Assembly (NCBI RefSeq): GCF_001010355.1
Contig: NZ_JPLA01000013.1
Span: forward strand, 126,490 to 190,489
DNA: 64,000 nt
DNA from: Dyella japonica DSM 16301
Lineage (GTDB): Bacteria > Pseudomonadota > Gammaproteobacteria > Xanthomonadales > Rhodanobacteraceae
Direction of reading: 5' to 3'
Positions 1 through 9,137 of the stretch are shown piece after piece. The stretch's first letter is position 1, and each line of letters opens with the position of its first letter. The notes under the pieces are model-generated. The model was not told where the DNA came from. It saw nothing but the letters and a program-made list of their open reading frames with translations, and ran no database searches. Position numbers and translations under genes: made by a program.

Positions 1-27
1 GAATGAATTGAATGGGGAGACTGCCTT

Positions 28-885
28 ATGTCGATACTCAAGCCGGCAACCATCGACGCGATCAAGCACCACCAATCCGCCTTGCTGGACGGTTGGATCG
101 CGAACCTGCAGCAGGGTGGCTCGCTGTCGGACAACCGCATCAGCCGCGACGACGTGAGCCGCCAGGCAAAGGAGTTTCTTGCCTTGCTGGTGAGCGCCTC
201 GGTCGCCGGTGATGTGGCCGACCTGGCCAGGACTGAATGGTCCGAGTCGCGCCAATTCCTCGAAACGCTGTCGCGCAGCCGCGCGATGCAGGGTTTCGAT
301 TCGCATCACACGGCGCACTTCATCTTTTCGTTGAAGCGCCCTCTGTTCGATCTGCTGCAGAAGACTTATGCGAGCGATCCCATGGCGCTGTCGGCCGAGC
401 TGTGGGCCATCTCCGAGCTGCTCGACACCCTGGGCATGCACACCATACGCGCCTTCCAGAAGTCGCGCGAAGAAGTGATCAGGCGCCAGCAAGAGGAGCT
501 GCTCGAGCTTTCCACGCCGGTGGTCAAGCTGTGGGACGGGGTGCTGGCCTTGCCGATGATCGGTACGCTCGATTCGCAGCGCACGCAGGTGGTGATGGAA
601 TCGCTGCTGCAACGTATCGTGGAAACCGGTTCGGATATCGCCATCATCGACATCACCGGCGTGCCCACGGTCGATACGCTGGTGGCCCAGCACCTGTTGA
701 AGACGGTGACGGCGATCCGGCTGATGGGCGCCGATTGCATCATCAGCGGCATCCGGCCACAGATCGCGCAGACCATCGTGCACCTGGGTCTTGACCTGGG
801 AGGCATCGTGACGAAGGCCAACCTGGCCGACGCGCTGGCACTGGCGCTCAAGCGCTCGGGCCTGAGCGTGACGCGGGCCGAGTAA
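28..885 (+). CDS. rsbR: RsbR-like stressosome sensor/scaffold protein (RsbRD N-terminal domain + STAS)
   Basis: The 285-residue protein has a helical N-terminal half (about 1-150) of the RsbR sensor type and a C-terminal STAS domain (about 165-275). The STAS part carries the DITGVPTVDT block and the GIRPQIAQTI block seen in Bacillus RsbR proteins; the threonine after GVP matches the position RsbT phosphorylates in that family. In characterised stressosomes RsbR forms a shell with RsbS and holds RsbT until stress. It is the first gene of a tightly packed operon that continues with RsbS- and RsbT-like genes 4 bp downstream. The N-terminal ligand or signal cannot be read from sequence. The family assignment is secure; the signal is unknown. 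Confidence 0.9.
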   Translation: MSILKPATIDAIKHHQSALLDGWIANLQQGGSLSDNRISRDDVSRQAKEFLALLVSASVAGDVADLARTEWSESRQFLETLSRSRAMQGFDSHHTAHFIFSLKRPLFDLLQKTYASDPMALSAELWAISELLDTLGMHTIRAFQKSREEVIRRQQEELLELSTPVVKLWDGVLALPMIGTLDSQRTQVVMESLLQRIVETGSDIAIIDITGVPTVDTLVAQHLLKTVTAIRLMGADCIISGIRPQIAQTIVHLGLDLGGIVTKANLADALALALKRSGLSVTRAE

Positions 886-889
886 GCTC

Positions 890-1252
890 ATGGATCGCAT
901 TCCCATCTTGCGCATGGGCAGCTTTCTACTGGTCACCATCCAGGTGGACATGCATGACCAGCTCGCCATGACCTTGCAGGACGACTTGTCCGCCAAGATC
1001 AGCGAAACCTCCGCCAAAGGGGTGCTGATCGATATCTCCGCGCTCGACGTGGTCGATTCCTTCATTGGCCGGATGATCGGCATGATCTCGGGCCTGTCGC
1101 GCATCATGGATGCCGAAACCGTAGTGGTCGGCATGCAGCCGGCCGTGGCCATCACCCTGGTGGAACTGGGGCTCACCTTGTCCGGCGTGAGCACGGCGCT
1201 CGATGTCGAGCGCGGCATGAAACTGCTGCGCGAGCGCGTGCAGTCCCAATGA
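890..1252 (+). CDS. rsbS: RsbS-like STAS-domain stressosome protein
   Basis: This is a single-domain STAS protein of 120 residues, the normal length for RsbS. The phosphoacceptor block is present as VVDSFIGR with Ser57, corresponding to the RsbS serine phosphorylated by RsbT in Bacillus. The following GMQPAVAITLVELG block is the usual RsbS second half. The gene starts 4 bp after rsbR and its stop overlaps the rsbT start by 4 bp (ATGA), so translation is probably coupled. By family knowledge it titrates RsbT in the resting complex. The conserved serine and operon position make the call firm. Confidence 0.92.
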   Translation: MDRIPILRMGSFLLVTIQVDMHDQLAMTLQDDLSAKISETSAKGVLIDISALDVVDSFIGRMIGMISGLSRIMDAETVVVGMQPAVAITLVELGLTLSGVSTALDVERGMKLLRERVQSQ

Positions 1253-1653
1253 GCACGCCGCGCAGTGGAACCTACGCCATCCGCTCCGAGCAGGACGTCG
1301 TGCTTGGCCGCCAGGCCGTGCGCAAGCTGGCGCAGGAGTGCGGCCTGCGCCTGGTGGATCAGACCAAGCTGGTGACCGCGGTGAGCGAGTTGGCACGCAA
1401 CGCCGTCATTTACGGCGGTGGCGGCGACATGGATTGGACGATCGTCGAAGAGGGCGCGCGCAAGGGAGTGCAGCTGGTTTTTCGCGACACCGGCCCGGGC
1501 ATTGCCGATCTGAAGCAGGCCATGACCGATGGCTGGACCTCCGGCACCGGTCTGGGACTGGGACTGGCCGGCGCCAAGCGGCTGGTCGATCAATTCGAAA
1601 TCCAGAGCGCGCCAGGGCAGGGTACGCGCGTCACCATCACCAAATGGAACTGA
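1249..1653 (+). CDS. rsbT: RsbT-like serine kinase (anti-sigma-type HATPase)
   Basis: The protein has 134 residues, a minimal GHKL ATPase fold. The N-box appears as ELARNAVIYGGGG, and the G1/G2 boxes as FRDTGPGI and SGTGLGLGL. This matches RsbT, the switch kinase that phosphorylates RsbR and RsbS and then leaves to activate a downstream partner. In Bacillus the partner is the phosphatase RsbU; none is encoded here, and the next genes are a kinase/phosphatase fusion and two histidine kinases, so its released target is probably one of them (inference). The start overlaps rsbS and the stop lies inside the next gene. Confidence 0.92.
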   Translation: MSTPRSGTYAIRSEQDVVLGRQAVRKLAQECGLRLVDQTKLVTAVSELARNAVIYGGGGDMDWTIVEEGARKGVQLVFRDTGPGIADLKQAMTDGWTSGTGLGLGLAGAKRLVDQFEIQSAPGQGTRVTITKWN

Positions 1654-2660
1654 CGCTGCCCGGGTCGCTGGGCGCGGCCATCGTGATCGATGAAATCACG
1701 CAGGTCGGTCAGGCACGCCGCTGCGCGCAGCAGTTGGCCGACGAAGCGGGCTTCGACGATGCCGATGGTGGACGTGTCGCGCTGGTGGCGACCGAGCTGG
1801 CCACCAATGTCATCAAGCATGGCGGTGGCGGCGTGATCTACCTGCGGGAAATCCCCGGGAGGCGCACGCGCGGCGTCGAGATCATTGCCGTGGATCGCGG
1901 CCCTGGCTTCAGTCTTGCCAATTGCCTGCCCGATGGATTTTCCACCGGGGGCACCCAGGGTATCGGGCTCGGTGCGGTGGTACGCCAGTCGCAGGTGATG
2001 GATGTCTATGCCGACAGCCGTGGTTCGGTGGTGCTGGCCCGTTTCTATCCGCGCCAGCAGGCCGATGAAGACCTGCGTTTCGGCGTGAGCCAGACGGCGC
2101 TGCACGGTGAAACGCTTTGCGGCGACGGCTGGGCGCTGGCGAACAAGGACACCACGTGGTCGTTCCTGATGGTGGATGGGCTGGGGCATGGCGAGGCGGC
2201 GTCGATGGCGGCAGCGGCCGCCGTCCAGGCCTTTGTCGCACAGCCACTGGGCGAACCCGCCGCGCTGATGGTGGACCTGCACCAGGCCATGATGGGTACC
2301 CGCGGAGGCGCCGTGGCGCTGGCGCGGGTGGATACTGCCCAGGGCACGCTGCGCTTTGCCGGCATCGGCAACATTGCCGCGTCCTTGATTACGATGGAGT
2401 CCGCGCGTGGCCTGGCCTCGCATCCGGGTATCGTCGGCGCGCAGTTCCGGCGCGCCCAGGCCTTCGATTTCGGCGATATCATCGGGCAGCTGCTGATCAT
2501 GCATAGCGATGGCCTGCAGTCGCGTTGGCGCATGGCCGATTATCCGGGCCTGTTGCAGCGGCACCCGGCGGTGATCGCCGCGGTACTGCATCGCGACTTC
2601 AGCCGGGGTCGCGACGACGCCACCGTGATGGTGATAGCCCTGGAGCGGCCGCATGTCTGA
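1644..2660 (+). CDS. Fusion of RsbT-type ATPase and RsbX/SpoIIE-type phosphatase
   Basis: The ATG at 1644 lies 10 bp before the rsbT stop and gives 338 residues. Residues about 10-135 form a second GHKL ATPase (TELATNVIKH, AVDRGPGF, GTQGIGLG). Residues about 145-335 form a PP2C-like phosphatase domain of the RsbX/SpoIIE type, with metal-site motifs MVDGLGHG, MHSDGLQ and RDDATV. In stressosome systems RsbX dephosphorylates RsbR and RsbS and resets the complex. The fused ATPase is characteristic of the RSTX modules known from many proteobacteria. It overlaps the following kinase gene by 8 bp. Which half carries activity here is unknown. Confidence 0.87.
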   Translation: MELTLPGSLGAAIVIDEITQVGQARRCAQQLADEAGFDDADGGRVALVATELATNVIKHGGGGVIYLREIPGRRTRGVEIIAVDRGPGFSLANCLPDGFSTGGTQGIGLGAVVRQSQVMDVYADSRGSVVLARFYPRQQADEDLRFGVSQTALHGETLCGDGWALANKDTTWSFLMVDGLGHGEAASMAAAAAVQAFVAQPLGEPAALMVDLHQAMMGTRGGAVALARVDTAQGTLRFAGIGNIAASLITMESARGLASHPGIVGAQFRRAQAFDFGDIIGQLLIMHSDGLQSRWRMADYPGLLQRHPAVIAAVLHRDFSRGRDDATVMVIALERPHV

Positions 2661-3534
2661 ATCCATCAAGCCCGGGTCTCCGGCCTCCGAGAGAGAGGAG
2701 CTGGAGCGGCTGCGCGAGGAGTCGGCCGCGCTGCGCGCCGAGCTGGAGGAAACCAACCAGGGCGTGGTCGCGCTTTACGCCGAGCTGGACAAGCAGGCCG
2801 AGCAGTTGCGCGAAGCCTCCGAGCTGAAGAGCCGCTTCCTGTCCTATATGAGCCACGAATTCCGTACGCCGCTGGGCTCGATCCTGAGCATTGCGCGCAT
2901 CATGACCGACGAAATGGATGGGGCGCTCTCGGAAGAACAGCACCGGCAGGTCAGGTACATCTCCAACGCCGCGCGCGAACTGAGCGACATGGTCGACGAC
3001 TTGCTGGACCTGGCCAAGATCGAGGCGGGGCGTATCACCATTTCGCCGGCCTGGTTCGACATGGTGGATTTGTTCTCCGCGCTGCGCGGTACCTTCCGCC
3101 CGATCACCGAGATGACCGATGCCGACCTCATCTTCGAAGATCCAGAAGGCATGCCCAGGCTTTACACCGACGATCGCAAGGTGGCGCAGATCCTGCGTAA
3201 TTACATTTCCAATGCCTTGAAGTTCACGCCGCGCGGCACGGTGAAAGTATCGGCCCACCTGCAGGATGACGGCACCGTGTGCTTTGCCGTGCGCGATACG
3301 GGCATCGGCATCCCCGAGGACCTGCAGCAGGATCTGTTCAAGGATTTCAGCCAGCTGGAATCGCCGCTGCAGAAGCGCCTGCGCGGTACCGGCCTGGGCC
3401 TGGCGCTATGCAAGCGCTATGCGGAATTGCTGGGTGGCCATGTCGGCATGGAGAGCAAGCCGGGCGAGGGTTCGGTGTTCTTTGTGGTTCTTCCGCGTAC
3501 GCTGCCGGAGGCTGCTGTCGATGCCACGCCATAA
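2653..3534 (+). CDS. Cytoplasmic sensor histidine kinase of the Rsb module
   Basis: The 293-residue protein has no membrane segment. Residues about 13-60 are rich in Glu, Leu and Ala heptads and probably form a coiled coil. A HisKA domain follows with the phosphoacceptor His68 in SHEFRTPLGSI, then a HATPase_c domain with NYISNALKFT, VRDTGIGIP and GTGLGLAL. With no sensory domain of its own, it likely takes its input from the upstream partner-switch proteins (inference from the operon). The start overlaps the upstream phosphatase gene and the end overlaps the following hybrid kinase by 14 bp, so all six genes appear co-transcribed and translationally coupled. Confidence 0.88.
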   Translation: MSESIKPGSPASEREELERLREESAALRAELEETNQGVVALYAELDKQAEQLREASELKSRFLSYMSHEFRTPLGSILSIARIMTDEMDGALSEEQHRQVRYISNAARELSDMVDDLLDLAKIEAGRITISPAWFDMVDLFSALRGTFRPITEMTDADLIFEDPEGMPRLYTDDRKVAQILRNYISNALKFTPRGTVKVSAHLQDDGTVCFAVRDTGIGIPEDLQQDLFKDFSQLESPLQKRLRGTGLGLALCKRYAELLGGHVGMESKPGEGSVFFVVLPRTLPEAAVDATP

Positions 3535-5458
3535 CCCGCTGCTGATCGTCGACGACAACGCCGCCACGCGCTACGCGATGCGGCGTGTGCTCGAACGCCA
3601 TGGCTACCCCGTGATGGAAGCGGGCACGGGCTCGGAAGGTCTTGCCTTGATGGCGCAGAACGCGTTCGCCGCCTTGATCCTGGATGTGAATCTTCCCGAT
3701 ATCAGCGGTTTCGACATCGTGCGCCATCTGCGCAGCCAGGCGACCACGCGCCTGCTGCCGGTGATCCACGTGTCGGCGGCGTCGATCGAAACCAACGATC
3801 TGATCACCGGGCTGGATGCGGGCGCCGATGCCTATCTGATCCATCCGGTGGACCCCGACGTGCTGCTGGCGACGCTGCGCACCTTGCTGCGCGTACGCAT
3901 TGCCGAAGACGCATTGCTGGAGAGTGAGGCCCGCTTCCGCGAGATCTTTACCAGCGCCATCGCGCCGATTGCGGTAATGGACTCGGGCCTGGTGGTGCAT
4001 GAGGCGAACGAAGCCTTCATGCGTTTATTGGATGGTGCGGTGGATGAAGGCAAGCTGCCCACCGCGTTCGAGCTCAATCAGGACGACGCCCTGGAGCAAT
4101 TGCGTACGCATCTGTCCGAGCGCAAGCGTTGGCGCGGCACGTTCTCCATGCGCATTCGCGGCGTCCCGCGTTATATCGAGTGGCGTATCGCGCCCTATCG
4201 CGCGCCGGATCTTGGCCTGGTCTTCGTCGAGGACGTCACCGAGCAGTGGCGGCGCGAGCAACGCCACGTGGCAGCCCTGGCCTCGGTCAACACCAAGCTG
4301 GCCCAGGAAATCGCCGAGCGCGAACGCACGGAGTCGCAGCTGCACCAGGCCATGAAGATGGATGCGCTGGGCAAACTGACCGGCGGCATCGCGCACGACT
4401 TCAACAACCTGCTCACCACCATCATCACCGGCATCGACCTGATGAGCCGCCATGTCGCCGAGGGGCGCGTGGAAGGCGTGCAGCGCTTTGCCGACATGGC
4501 GCTGGGTTCGGCGCGCCGCGCCGTGTCGCTGACGCATCGCCTGCTGGCCTTTGCGCGCCAGCAGCCGCTCGATCCCAAGCCGGTGGACATCAATCACCTG
4601 GTGCGTTCGCTGGGCGACCTGTTGCGCCGGACCATCGGCGAGCATATCGAACTGCGCTTCGACCTGATGGACGGCACCGGCATCGCCAAGGTCGATGCGA
4701 ACCAGCTGGAGAACGCCATCATCAACCTGGTGATCAATGCGCGCGACGCCATGCCCAATGGCGGCGAGATACGCGTGCTGACCTCCACCGTCAGCCTGCA
4801 AGGCGATGGCGAGTTGCCCGATGGCGACTACGTGCAGGTGGCCGTGATCGACAACGGCACCGGCATCGAGCCCGACGTGCTGGAGCGCGTGTTCGAGCCG
4901 TTCTTCTCGACCAAGCCGATCGGCAAGGGCACGGGCCTGGGGCTGTCGATGATCTACGGATTCTCGCGCCAGTCGGGCGGACGCGTGGCCATCTGCAGCC
5001 AGAAGGGCGTGGGCACCGAAGTGCGGCTCACCCTGCCACGAGGGCAATTGCAGGTGGAGGAAGAAGTCGATGCCGCGACCGACTGGCCGCAGGGGCAGGG
5101 CGAAAGCATCCTCATCGTGGAAGACAACACCTCGCTGCGTGCGCTGGCACGCGAGCTGCTGTCCGATGCGGGTTATCACTGTACCGAGGCTGAGGATGTG
5201 GATGCCGCGCTGCGCGCCTTGCGTGGCGATGCGGCGATCCACCTGCTGCTGACCGATGTCGGCCTGCCGGGCATGAATGGCCGGCAGCTTGCGGAAGCGG
5301 CGCGGGCGTGGCGACCGGCCTTGCCGATCCTCTTCATGACCGGCTATGCCGAGCGTGCGTTGACCGGCGAAGAGTTGCTCGACGAAGGCATGGATATCCT
5401 GATCAAGCCCTTTGAGATCGATCAGCTGCTGACCAAGGTGCGCGGGATGCTCAACTGA
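3521..5458 (+). CDS. Hybrid histidine kinase, REC-PAS-HisKA-HATPase-REC
   Basis: The start at 3521 overlaps the preceding kinase and gives 645 residues. The order is an N-terminal receiver (about 6-120, phosphoacceptor Asp55 in ILDVNLPD), a PAS domain (about 130-240), HisKA with His292 in GGIAHDFNNLL, a HATPase domain, and a C-terminal receiver with Asp579 in LLTDVGLPG. The first receiver has HPVD where receivers normally have KPxD, so the conserved lysine is replaced by histidine; the second receiver keeps KPF. The protein has no DNA-binding or GGDEF output. It is the last gene of the Rsb-type operon and probably relays the stress signal to a regulator encoded elsewhere. Confidence 0.87.
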   Translation: MPRHNPLLIVDDNAATRYAMRRVLERHGYPVMEAGTGSEGLALMAQNAFAALILDVNLPDISGFDIVRHLRSQATTRLLPVIHVSAASIETNDLITGLDAGADAYLIHPVDPDVLLATLRTLLRVRIAEDALLESEARFREIFTSAIAPIAVMDSGLVVHEANEAFMRLLDGAVDEGKLPTAFELNQDDALEQLRTHLSERKRWRGTFSMRIRGVPRYIEWRIAPYRAPDLGLVFVEDVTEQWRREQRHVAALASVNTKLAQEIAERERTESQLHQAMKMDALGKLTGGIAHDFNNLLTTIITGIDLMSRHVAEGRVEGVQRFADMALGSARRAVSLTHRLLAFARQQPLDPKPVDINHLVRSLGDLLRRTIGEHIELRFDLMDGTGIAKVDANQLENAIINLVINARDAMPNGGEIRVLTSTVSLQGDGELPDGDYVQVAVIDNGTGIEPDVLERVFEPFFSTKPIGKGTGLGLSMIYGFSRQSGGRVAICSQKGVGTEVRLTLPRGQLQVEEEVDAATDWPQGQGESILIVEDNTSLRALARELLSDAGYHCTEAEDVDAALRALRGDAAIHLLLTDVGLPGMNGRQLAEAARAWRPALPILFMTGYAERALTGEELLDEGMDILIKPFEIDQLLTKVRGMLN

Positions 5459-5642
5459 GCGGGCCCACTGGAGCGTGAATGCGCACGTGCTGCGCATGCG
5501 TCCTTGCCGCTCTTCTAACAAGTGGCGCATGCAGCTGAAGACGGGTTCACGGGAACGGTGTGCTTTCTTCTATTTTCACAGGATGGGCACCGCTCGATTC
5601 CTAAAAACGTCCTGTCGCAATTCGGCGGCGCTGGAGGATGTT

Positions 5643-5828
5643 ATGGATAAGAATCGCGTTGAAGGCACCAAGCATGAAGTGAAGGGCGCTATCAAAGAAG
5701 GCGTCGGCAAGGTCACCAACAATCCCGCCAAAGAAGCCGCAGGCAACATCGAAAAGAATGCTGGCAAGATCCAGAAGGAAATCGGCAAAGAGCACGATCG
5801 CCAGCGCGACTTCGACAAGCACCACTAA
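5643..5828 (+). CDS. CsbD-like stress protein
   Basis: The 61-residue, highly charged, lysine-rich protein begins with the KNRVEGTKHEVKGAIKEG pattern typical of the CsbD family and has no membrane segment. A good ribosome site (GGAGG, about 8 bp upstream) supports the ATG at 5643 over the upstream in-frame codons. CsbD of Bacillus subtilis belongs to the sigma-B general stress regulon; its molecular role is unclear. Its position just downstream of an Rsb-type module is notable, although 184 bp separate them. A hairpin after the stop closes the unit. Confidence 0.85.
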   Translation: MDKNRVEGTKHEVKGAIKEGVGKVTNNPAKEAAGNIEKNAGKIQKEIGKEHDRQRDFDKHH

Positions 5829-5850
5829 CTAGTACGCTCCAACAGGGAGG

Positions 5851-5880
5851 GCGGCGCTCGGCCGGGCGCCGCTACTCTTT
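5851..5880 (+). terminator. Rho-independent-like terminator after the csbD-like gene
   Basis: A 7-bp perfect stem (GCGGCGC at 5851-5857 with GCGCCGC at 5866-5872) has an 8-nt loop and is followed by TACTCTTT. It lies between the csbD-like gene and the convergent GAF-domain gene, so it probably ends the plus-strand transcript. Confidence 0.65.
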
Positions 5881-5882
5881 AG

Positions 5883-6572
5883 TTAGCCCGGACTGATTTC
5901 CCTGAGCACGTCGGCGCAGCGCACACTCTCGCTGGCCATGCGCAGCAGCAGCGCGCGCAGATGCTCATCGTCGCGTCCGCACGGGGTATCCAGCGCCAGA
6001 TCCGTCAGCAGCACGATATTGCTGAGGATATTGTTGGCGCGGTGCACGGCGTCCATCGCCGCACTGGACGCTCCGTTGTCCCCGCCCAGTATCTGCCAGC
6101 ACAGCAGCGGCCACATCAGCAGGCGAATTTCCGTCAGCAGGGCGATCGTATCGGTGACATCGACGTCCTCGTGGGTGAAGTAGACGCCCAGCGAGCCGAA
6201 TTTCATCGGACCCTGCTGCAGGGCCACGGTGGCGCCACCGGCAATGCCCAGGTGGGCAAGCCAGGGATCGCGACTGAGCATGCTGCGTTCGAGCGCGACC
6301 GGCGAGGGCGCGCCGAACACCTGTTCGATGGTGCTGCCGCCGAGCGGATAGAGATCGCGCGAGAGGGATTGAGCACTAGGGCCATAGGACGACGCCAGCG
6401 AGCCATGCGTGCCCGCGCCGTTGAGGCGCAATACCAGGCAGACGTCGGCGCCCACTTGTTGACCGATGGTGGCGAGCAGCCACTGCATGGCCTCCGTCGC
6501 CGAGGGTCGGCCGAAGGCTTCGCCGATCCAGCCGGGGATGGCGCTGCTGAAGCTCGACGGCGATGTATTCAT
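5883..6572 (-). CDS. GAF-domain protein with a kinase-like helical C-terminus but no ATPase domain
   Basis: Starting at the ATG at 6572 the protein has 229 residues. Residues about 20-165 resemble a GAF sensory domain. The C-terminal 60 residues begin with AVHRANNILSNIV, which resembles the dimerisation/phosphoacceptor helix of HWE/HisKA_2 kinases, but the chain ends without an ATP-binding domain. The GAF assignment is moderately sure; the phosphoacceptor reading is an inference. The gene is on the minus strand, convergent to the csbD-like gene, with a small membrane-protein gene upstream on the same strand. Confidence 0.6.
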   Translation of the reverse strand: MNTSPSSFSSAIPGWIGEAFGRPSATEAMQWLLATIGQQVGADVCLVLRLNGAGTHGSLASSYGPSAQSLSRDLYPLGGSTIEQVFGAPSPVALERSMLSRDPWLAHLGIAGGATVALQQGPMKFGSLGVYFTHEDVDVTDTIALLTEIRLLMWPLLCWQILGGDNGASSAAMDAVHRANNILSNIVLLTDLALDTPCGRDDEHLRALLLRMASESVRCADVLREISPG

Positions 6573-6658
6573 GGCTTGCCTGCAGTCACCTTGGTCGGTG
6601 ACGGAGAAATCAATCAGTGAGCTGCCGCGTGACCGGGTATCCGAACCCTCGGTCCAGC

Positions 6659-6940
6659 TCACCAGCGTAGGCGTGCCCGCGCACGTGAGGCCCGCTCGCC
6701 CAGGTGGACGCCGGTCCACGCCACGCCGAACGCCAGCGGCAACACCGCCAGACGCAGTGCGGGCGATACCAGTCCGCTTCCGGCAAGCAGCACGCACGCC
6801 AGCACCAGCAGCAGATCCGCCCCCAGGCGCCTGCGCCGGCAATCGGCAACCTTCCTGAGGTAAATGGCCATGGCCTCGTCAAACGCCGCCCGTTCCCCCA
6901 GCGAGGTGACACTGCGTTCACGCGTGGCCATCATGCGCAT
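6659..6940 (-). CDS. Small membrane protein of unknown function
   Basis: The 93-residue protein has a charged N-terminus (about 35 residues) followed by two closely spaced hydrophobic stretches near 41-75 and an Arg-rich end. I do not recognise a family. Several ATG codons lie together at 6931-6940; the longest version is given. It sits 86 bp upstream of the GAF gene on the same strand and diverges from the CHASE3 kinase. The two-helix profile and the minus-strand arrangement with the GAF gene are the main support. Confidence 0.5.
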   Translation of the reverse strand: MRMMATRERSVTSLGERAAFDEAMAIYLRKVADCRRRRLGADLLLVLACVLLAGSGLVSPALRLAVLPLAFGVAWTGVHLGERASRARARLRW

Positions 6941-7170
6941 TCGATTTCCCCCAGCCTGGCGCCAACGTGGCGCGTGAAGGCATGGTAGCGGCAGGGAAGG
7001 TGATGACCGTATCAAGAAATCGTGTGAATGGAATTGAGCTCCCGGCACTCCACAAAGACTGCATTGACAGCACCTGGCGTATAGGCAAAATCGCCGGATC
7101 AACGTTATGAAACGGTGACGCTGCCGGCACGCCGGCAGCGCGCCTTCGTCGCGTGGCGGGGGAAACGGCG

Positions 7171-9042
7171 ATGGTGTCCCAAGGGGTTTCGATGGTATCG
7201 GTAACCATGCGCTCACGCATGCGGCGGGGCATCGTTGGCGGCTTCGCGCTGCTGGGCGTGGCCTGCGTGTTGATCGTGTTTGCCGTGGCCTCGAGTTTTC
7301 GGGCCGAACGGTGGGTGGAGCATTCGCTGGAGTTGCAGCAGAGTACCTGGGAGCTTTTCAGTCTCGTGCAGGACGCTGAAACGGGACAGCGCGGTTATCT
7401 GCTCACGGGCGATCGCTCCTACCTCCAGCCTTTCCTTGAGGCCAAGGCGCAGCTGCCGGAGCGTGAGGACCAGCTGCGCCGCATGGTGGCGCTGAGCCCC
7501 GAGCGGGCCGCCCAGCAGAATCAGCTGTTCGATCTCATCACCGCGAAGATGGATGAGCTTGGCCGCACCGTGCAATTGCGCGACAACGGCCAGCTGGATG
7601 AAGCCGGGGCGCTGGTCAAGGGCGACACCGGTCGCCAGTTGATGGTGCAGATACGCAGCGTCGTCACCGGCATGGACCGGGGCGAGCAGGCGGTGCTGCG
7701 CAAACGCACCTCCGCCATGGATACGCAGCGCCTGCTGCTGATGATCGCCATCGTGCTGGCGATCGGCCTGGCCTGCGCGCTGGCCTATATGGTGATACGC
7801 GAAGGCCGGCAGCACGCCCATGCGCTGCGTCGATCCGTGCACGCCCTGGAGCAGGAAATCCAGCAGCGCGAGGATGTCGAGGCGCAGCTGCGCCAGGCGC
7901 AGAAAATGGAAGCGATCGGCCAGCTCACCGGCGGCGTCGCCCATGACTTCAACAATATGCTGGCCATCATCATCGGCAATCTCGAATTGCTGATACGGCG
8001 GCTGCCGGCCGAGGATGCCCGGCTGCAGGGGCCGGCCAACAGCGCGCTCAATGGCGCGATGATGGCGGGCGAGCTGACCAAGCAGCTGCTTGCCTTCTCC
8101 CGCCAGCAGGCGCTGCAGCCCAAGCCCACCGACATCAACCAGTGCATCCGCGACATGTCCGCGCTGCTGCGCCGGTCGCTGGGCGAAAACATCCAGATCG
8201 AAACCGTGCAGGCCGGTGGCCTGTGGCCGGCGTTCGTGGATCGCGCGCAGCTGGAAAGCGCCATCGTCAATCTGGCGGTCAACAGCCGCGACGCCATGGG
8301 CGGCTCGGGCAAGCTCACCATCGAGACGGCAAATACCGTGCTCGATCGCACCTACGCCAAGCAGCACCTTGAAGTGACCGCCGGCCAGTACGTGATGGTG
8401 GCGGTCACCGACACTGGTGGCGGCATGAGCGCGGAGGTCATGCAGAAGGCCTTCGACCCGTTCTTCAGCACCAAGGAGCTGGGCAAGGGCACCGGCCTTG
8501 GCCTGAGCCAGGTGCATGGCTTCGTCAAGCAGTCGCACGGGCACATCAAGATCTACAGCGAGATCGGCGTCGGCACGACGGTGAAGATCTATCTGCCGCG
8601 CGATTTCTCCGAGGCGCTGGACGAGACCGTCGCACCTCATCGCGAGGAGGCCATGCTGTCGCAGCACAAGGTGCTGGTGGTCGAGGATGATCAGGATGTG
8701 CGCCTGTTCGTGGTCAATGCGCTGCGCGAGATCGGCTATATCGCGCTGGAGGCCGGCGGCGCCGAGGCGGCGCTGGTGCTGCTCGATGAGCATCCCGACA
8801 TCAGCGTGCTGCTGACCGACGTGGTGATGCCCGTCACCAACGGCCGCCAGCTGGCGAGCAAGGCCCGGCAGCGCTATCCCGAGCTGATCGTGGTGTTCAT
8901 GACCGGCTATACGCGCAACGCGATCGTCCACAACGGCATCCTCGATCCCGGCGTGCGGCTGATCAGCAAGCCGTTCACCATGGTGGAGCTCGCGCGCGAG
9001 ATGCTGGCGGCGATCAAGGACGGCAGCAGCGAGCACGCCTGA
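7171..9042 (+). CDS. CHASE3-domain hybrid histidine kinase (HisKA-HATPase-REC)
   Basis: The ATG at 7171 follows a GGGGGA site at proper spacing and yields 623 residues. The domains are a transmembrane helix (about 15-38), a periplasmic CHASE3 domain with the typical [15 protein letters not shown] block (about 65-80), a second transmembrane helix near 190-210, HisKA with His258 in [11 protein letters not shown], HATPase_c ([19 protein letters not shown]) and a C-terminal receiver with Asp550 in LLTDVVMP. The kinase half is close in style to the hybrid kinase at 3521-5458. CHASE3 ligands are unknown. No cognate regulator is adjacent. Confidence 0.88.
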   Translation: MVSQGVSMVSVTMRSRMRRGIVGGFALLGVACVLIVFAVASSFRAERWVEHSLELQQSTWELFSLVQDAETGQRGYLLTGDRSYLQPFLEAKAQLPEREDQLRRMVALSPERAAQQNQLFDLITAKMDELGRTVQLRDNGQLDEAGALVKGDTGRQLMVQIRSVVTGMDRGEQAVLRKRTSAMDTQRLLLMIAIVLAIGLACALAYMVIREGRQHAHALRRSVHALEQEIQQREDVEAQLRQAQKMEAIGQLTGGVAHDFNNMLAIIIGNLELLIRRLPAEDARLQGPANSALNGAMMAGELTKQLLAFSRQQALQPKPTDINQCIRDMSALLRRSLGENIQIETVQAGGLWPAFVDRAQLESAIVNLAVNSRDAMGGSGKLTIETANTVLDRTYAKQHLEVTAGQYVMVAVTDTGGGMSAEVMQKAFDPFFSTKELGKGTGLGLSQVHGFVKQSHGHIKIYSEIGVGTTVKIYLPRDFSEALDETVAPHREEAMLSQHKVLVVEDDQDVRLFVVNALREIGYIALEAGGAEAALVLLDEHPDISVLLTDVVMPVTNGRQLASKARQRYPELIVVFMTGYTRNAIVHNGILDPGVRLISKPFTMVELAREMLAAIKDGSSEHA

Positions 9043-9137
9043 CGGGCGAACTCCCGCGCGGTGATTTCACGCGTGGCTCACCGCGGGCTCACGCGACAGG
9101 GCTTTTGCTCAGGCTTCGTCCTTCGAGGAGTCCTGCC

